Below, piece by piece: positions 31,602 to 34,228 of a stretch of 34,228 bases of DNA. The DNA comes from Terriglobia bacterium (lineage in GTDB: Bacteria; Acidobacteriota; Terriglobia; Bryobacterales; Bryobacteraceae). Made by a program: the position numbers and the translations under genes. Below the pieces are notes generated by a model that saw nothing but the letters and a program-made list of their open reading frames with translations, did not search any database and was not told the DNA's origin. How positions within the stretch are numbered: position 1 is the first letter of the stretch; every line of letters starts with the position of its first letter. The DNA lies in contig JANYJA010000120.1 in NCBI GenBank assembly GCA_025358575.1, forward strand, positions 1 through 34,228, read 5' to 3'.

Positions 31602-32996
31602 ATGAGCACTCGCAGCATCTGGTATTCGCGATCCCACCGCTGGATTTACATTCCGCTTGGCCTTGGTGTGCTCCTGTCCTTGCTTCTGCTGGCAAACTCC
31701 GTTCGCGACTACATCTTTGTCTCTAGGCTGCTGGCGACGCAGCAAGTGCGACGCCAAATGAGAGAGGACATGGTCACCCTGGAGCAGCAGCTAAGGCGAT
31801 CCTGGAAGGCCGGCGATTCAAGAATGCAGCTTCTTCAGGAAGACGTAAAAGCGTCCCGAGGGCAGCCGCTCTGGATCAGTATCCGCAACTCAGAGGGCAG
31901 GGTTCTTGAGCAGGAAGGGGACAGCGGCCTGCATGTGTTTTCAAAAGAGGAAGAAAACGAGGGGCTCCGCAACCATGAAGCAGTTTACAGGGTAGTTGAG
32001 AGACGTGCCGGACGTGTTGTGGTGGAAGCCTTTGCGCTCCATCAGGGTGCCCCCGTGAACACAGGTCAGGCTGCATCGTCCCAGAGTATGGCTCACTCCC
32101 TTCTTGTGGTCGAGCTGGCTGTTCCTCTCACTGCAGGAGATCCCGCGCTGCTGCGTACCCAGCGCTGGAACCTCTTTATCGGCACTGCGGGAGCTTTGGC
32201 CCTTTTGAGCACTGTAATTCTGGCAGCGTTCAACGTTCGCTCCTACATCCGGGGGCGACTGCTGGAGCAACAGCTGGAAATCGCGAAAGAGGTCCAGGCA
32301 CGTCTCTTGCCCGTGGTGAACCAAAACCTCAGCGGCGTACGTGCCGCGGCGGCGTATCGGCCGGCGGAACAGGTAAGCGGTGACTTCTACGATTTGTTCA
32401 CGGCTGGGAACAAAGACGCCATCGTCATAGGAGACGTATCGGGGAAGGGCGTTCCCGCCGCGCTCCTGATGGGTGTGATTCATGGTGCCATTCGTTCCAG
32501 CAGTTGGACCGCATCCCGCGCTGAACATGAGATGGAGACGGCTAAGCTCAACCAATTGCTCTGCCAACATGCCGAGGGGAATCGCTACGCCACTATGTTC
32601 TGGTGTTATTACGAAAAAGCGACCCATACCCTCCACTTCATCAACGCCGGGCAAGCAGCACCTTTCCTCGTCACCCGTCGTCAGGAGGCGGTTGCTATCG
32701 TGCCCCTGAACAGTGGAGGGCCGGTGATCGGGCTTCTCCCAACAGCTCAGTATGAACAGGCAAGCACTCGGGTTGAACCCCATGATTTGCTCATCCTATG
32801 CTCTGACGGGCTGCTGGAAGCGACGCGCGCAGATGGGGAGGAGTATGGGGAGGACCGTTTGCGGAAGGTCGTTGCAGAAGCGAATAGACGTACACCTGAA
32901 GAGATTCGAACCGCAGTTCTGAACTCTGTCACAGGATTTCTTGGATCAGCCAAACTGCATGACGATCTGACTCTTGTTATCACTCAAATTTGCTGA
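31602..32996 (+). CDS. membrane-anchored SpoIIE-type PP2C serine phosphatase
   Basis: This 464-residue protein has a membrane helix at about residues 14-33, an extracytoplasmic domain of about 150 residues, a second helix at about 190-211, a short helical linker (LLEQQLEIAKEVQARLLPVV) and a cytoplasmic SpoIIE/RsbU-type PP2C domain. Metal-binding acidic residues are visible in QVSGDFYDLF, VIGDVSGKGVPAALLMG, LLILCSDGLLEAT and LHDDLTLVI. Such enzymes dephosphorylate anti-anti-sigma factors or similar switch proteins, here in response to a periplasmic signal. CAGGAGA ahead of the ATG at 31602 supports that start; the frame is open to 31566. No partner kinase or STAS protein is adjacent. It lies just inside a former Tn3-type element and may be cargo or a product of the rearrangement. 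Confidence 0.9.
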   Translation: MSTRSIWYSRSHRWIYIPLGLGVLLSLLLLANSVRDYIFVSRLLATQQVRRQMREDMVTLEQQLRRSWKAGDSRMQLLQEDVKASRGQPLWISIRNSEGRVLEQEGDSGLHVFSKEEENEGLRNHEAVYRVVERRAGRVVVEAFALHQGAPVNTGQAASSQSMAHSLLVVELAVPLTAGDPALLRTQRWNLFIGTAGALALLSTVILAAFNVRSYIRGRLLEQQLEIAKEVQARLLPVVNQNLSGVRAAAAYRPAEQVSGDFYDLFTAGNKDAIVIGDVSGKGVPAALLMGVIHGAIRSSSWTASRAEHEMETAKLNQLLCQHAEGNRYATMFWCYYEKATHTLHFINAGQAAPFLVTRRQEAVAIVPLNSGGPVIGLLPTAQYEQASTRVEPHDLLILCSDGLLEATRADGEEYGEDRLRKVVAEANRRTPEEIRTAVLNSVTGFLGSAKLHDDLTLVITQIC

Positions 32997-33026
32997 CTGC
33001 CACAAGTCGTTTTCAGCCCAGAGAAC

Positions 33027-33044
33027 TGTTGAACCGTTTCAACA
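33027..33044. terminator. small hairpin downstream of the phosphatase gene
   Basis: TGTTGAA-CCGT-TTCAACA is a perfect 7-bp inverted repeat with a 4-base loop, 30 bp after the phosphatase stop. No T-run follows, so it is at best a weak terminator; it could also be an operator. Confidence 0.3.
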
Positions 33045-33090
33045 AAGTACAATCGCTCCAGATGAGCGCATTTGTGGCCTACTACCGGTG

Positions 33091-33245
33091 TTAAATGCAG
33101 AATTGTTTGCGAATAACGGTCGGTCGTGCAGAATTCAATGCGAACAGAGCATACTCTTCGCCACTTGCCAGATTCGCCACCAGCTTCTTTAACCGCTGGT
33201 TCTCGTCTTCCAGTTCTTTCAGCCGCTGCGCGTCGTTTCTATCCA
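33091..33245 (-). pseudogene. remnant of IS3-family OrfA (transposase leucine zipper part)
   Basis: On the minus strand the codons give NDAQRLKELEDENQRLKKLV followed by ANLA, the leucine-zipper end of IS3-family OrfA proteins (pattern RLKELEEENRRLKKLVADL). The similarity ends soon after and the frame continues with unrelated residues to a stop at 33091. The helix-turn-helix part that should precede it is missing, as is OrfB. No terminal inverted repeats were recognised. It marks old insertion sequence activity in this part of the window. Confidence 0.6.
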
Positions 33246-33275
33246 GTAGGCGATGCCCTCTGAGCAGGTTGCAAG

Positions 33276-33400
33276 CGGTGGGTGTAACGCCCTCCGTGGG
33301 CAAAACGCATACGGAGGACGTATGGCCCGTGGCGTCGGTGGGCGTAAATCCCATCGTCTCCGTGGGCGAAAGACCCGATAGACCGTGGGTCTAACGACCA
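33276..33400. repeat. cluster of five short GTGGG-core repeats
   Basis: Units of about 18-24 bp start with C(C/G)GTGGG at 33276, 33294, 33336, 33360 and 33383, each followed within a few bases by an A-rich centre and usually a C-run (for example GTGGGCGAAAGACCC and GTGGGTCTAACGACCAC). A partial unit lies at 33327. The individual units can form small hairpins. Spacing is irregular (18, 42, 24 and 23 bp), so it is not a CRISPR array. Its origin is unknown. Confidence 0.5.
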
Positions 33401-34111
33401 CGCCTTTAGACAACCTTCCAGACATGTACATTAGACAAACGTCGTCGTCATCATATTCCCTCCGCCTCTGACTAGAAAAAACAACGGAAAGACGACGACG
33501 ATTACACACCAGCGCCCACCGACATGACACAATGCAGATAAATTGACCTCACCCCAGTTCCCTTCCCTACGGCAGCGACGAATCCTTGCTTCTTTACAAG
33601 AGGGCGACAAGATTTGGTAGGTGGCCGGAAAAGACTACTTTTCTCAATTCAACTCCAAGACGGCCCATAATGTTCAAGTTTTGGCAGATGACATCCTAAA
33701 GCTTGAGGCAGGCAGTTACATCCATCGCATTAGCCATTCTCCGGCAGAGCAAGATTAGACTACTTTGATCTGGATTGTGGCAAACTCGCTCCTGCCCGTC
33801 TCCCTCCGGGGCGTGCGACTTCAACGCAGAAAACCCAGGCGCGAAAGAAAGTCGGCTGAAACGACTTGCCTGAGGCGGCCGACGTACTTTCCATCTTGCT
33901 TGGAAAATTAATAGTCGTTCCAAATCAATAGCTTACAATTCTCAAAGCCGACATGCGAGAGATGATACCTCACAAGTTTTCGGCGTGAGACTTTTTTTAC
34001 TTGCTTTCCCCAGAATGATCTCAGTAGCATGGGAAAACATAAAATTCATAGGCGCCTCCTCGGCACCCTCACATACGTCTTCTAACCCATTCCGTTACGA
34101 CGAACTGACCA
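33401..34111. other. AT-richer stretch without a convincing gene
   Basis: About 700 bp follow the repeat cluster with visibly lower GC than the left part of the window and no protein-like frame of useful length. It contains an inverted repeat pair CGTCGTCGTC / GACGACGACG (33440-33449 and 33491-33500) and a second imperfect inverted repeat at 33843-33891 (arms of 14 bases, 11 paired, 21-base loop). It is probably decayed accessory DNA. Confidence 0.4.
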
Positions 34112-34228
34112 CTACCTGCGGCATCCGGGACAGTCGCTGCTCCACCACCCGGACATACTGAAGGAGCCATCGACACCCGTGAAATTGTTCACGCCCGTGA
34201 ACGAGACGTGCTCGTTGACGTACTCGTT
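34112..34228 (-). CDS. C-terminal end of an unidentified open frame, cut by right edge
   Basis: A minus-strand frame is open from the right edge to a TAG at 34112-34114, giving 38 codons. It shows short internal peptide repeats (NEYV/NEHV and FTGVN/FTGVD) followed by GSFSMSGWWSSDCPGCRR. The repeats explain the short palindromes seen here, such as GTTCACG-CC-CGTGAAC at 34187-34202. No family is recognised from so little sequence, and it may not be a gene. Confidence 0.25.
   Translation of the reverse strand, partial: NEYVNEHVSFTGVNNFTGVDGSFSMSGWWSSDCPGCRR

Noticed and set aside
33276-33400. CRISPR array
   Set aside because: Repeat units are short, diverged and irregularly spaced (18-42 bp), with no constant spacers and no cas genes.
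33440-33500. Inverted repeat CGTCGTCGTC / GACGACGACG
   Set aside because: The arms are simple trinucleotide runs 41 bases apart; a stable or functional hairpin is not supported.
33621-33758. A 45-codon plus-strand frame (GTG start, TAG stop) with protein-like composition
   Set aside because: There is no ribosome binding site, no recognisable family, and it lies in gene-poor decayed DNA; chance is as likely.
1-34228. tRNA or rRNA genes and integrase attachment sites
   Set aside because: No cloverleaf or rRNA-like sequence was noticed by eye in the intergenic regions. A covariance-model scan would be needed to exclude small RNAs.

Overview
The window looks like a chromosomal segment of a GC-rich Acidobacteriota bacterium, most probably of the Bryobacterales / Candidatus Solibacter type. 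The main reason is that two secreted proteins (10664-12469 and 21038-24019) end in the roughly 200-residue C-terminal module with the NAASF...GGIAT(I/L)(F/Y)G motif (TIGR03437-type) that is greatly expanded in that lineage. The DUF507 protein, the DUF4230 protein and the GC-rich codon use fit this assignment. No rRNA, tRNA or CRISPR array was seen.

Region 1 (1-6141, minus strand) is one tight run of seven genes: a phosphoglucose-isomerase-like SIS protein, a 47-residue single-pass membrane protein, RNase PH (rph), XTP/dITP pyrophosphatase (rdgB), a DUF507 protein, ribokinase (rbsK) and a secreted GH42 beta-galactosidase cut by the left edge. Gaps are short and two junctions overlap. Region 2 (6135-12469) holds a small lipoprotein, a SIMPL-domain protein, a MEDS-domain sensor protein convergent with a large hybrid histidine kinase, and a secreted NHL-repeat protein just upstream of that kinase.

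Region 3 (12523-19976) contains a multi-pass membrane protein, then a three-gene cassette of SRPBCC protein, ArsR regulator and alpha/beta hydrolase. The cassette follows a promoter region with a 24-bp direct repeat at 40-bp spacing, and its hydrolase carries one in-frame amber codon. A P-type Mg2+ ATPase and an OxyR follow. Divergent from oxyR, behind a well-formed OxyR half-operator, lie the heavily decayed remains of a periplasmic catalase gene and an ankyrin-repeat partner gene.

Region 4 (19982-25238) has a minus-strand run of secreted HExxH metallopeptidase-like protein, 1-Cys peroxiredoxin and DUF4230 protein, then two small unknown genes and a DinB-family protein. Region 5 (25258-30942, minus strand) is a pentose catabolic operon: SSS symporter, 72-residue two-TM protein, fucose-isomerase-fold isomerase, ribulokinase (araB) and ribulose-5-phosphate 4-epimerase (araD). 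The genes overlap by 1-4 bp after the symporter, and a LacI-type operator candidate sits in front.

Region 6 (about 30943-34228) is accessory in character: a 38-bp Tn21-type terminal repeat with the last codons of a Tn3-family transposase, a membrane-anchored SpoIIE-type phosphatase, an IS3-type OrfA remnant, a cluster of short GTGGG-core repeats and about 800 bp of AT-richer DNA without a convincing gene. The best candidates for something undescribed are the small membrane proteins in the rph and pentose operons, the tandem-repeat-controlled ArsR cassette with its interrupted hydrolase, and the recombination scar around 31.4 kb.
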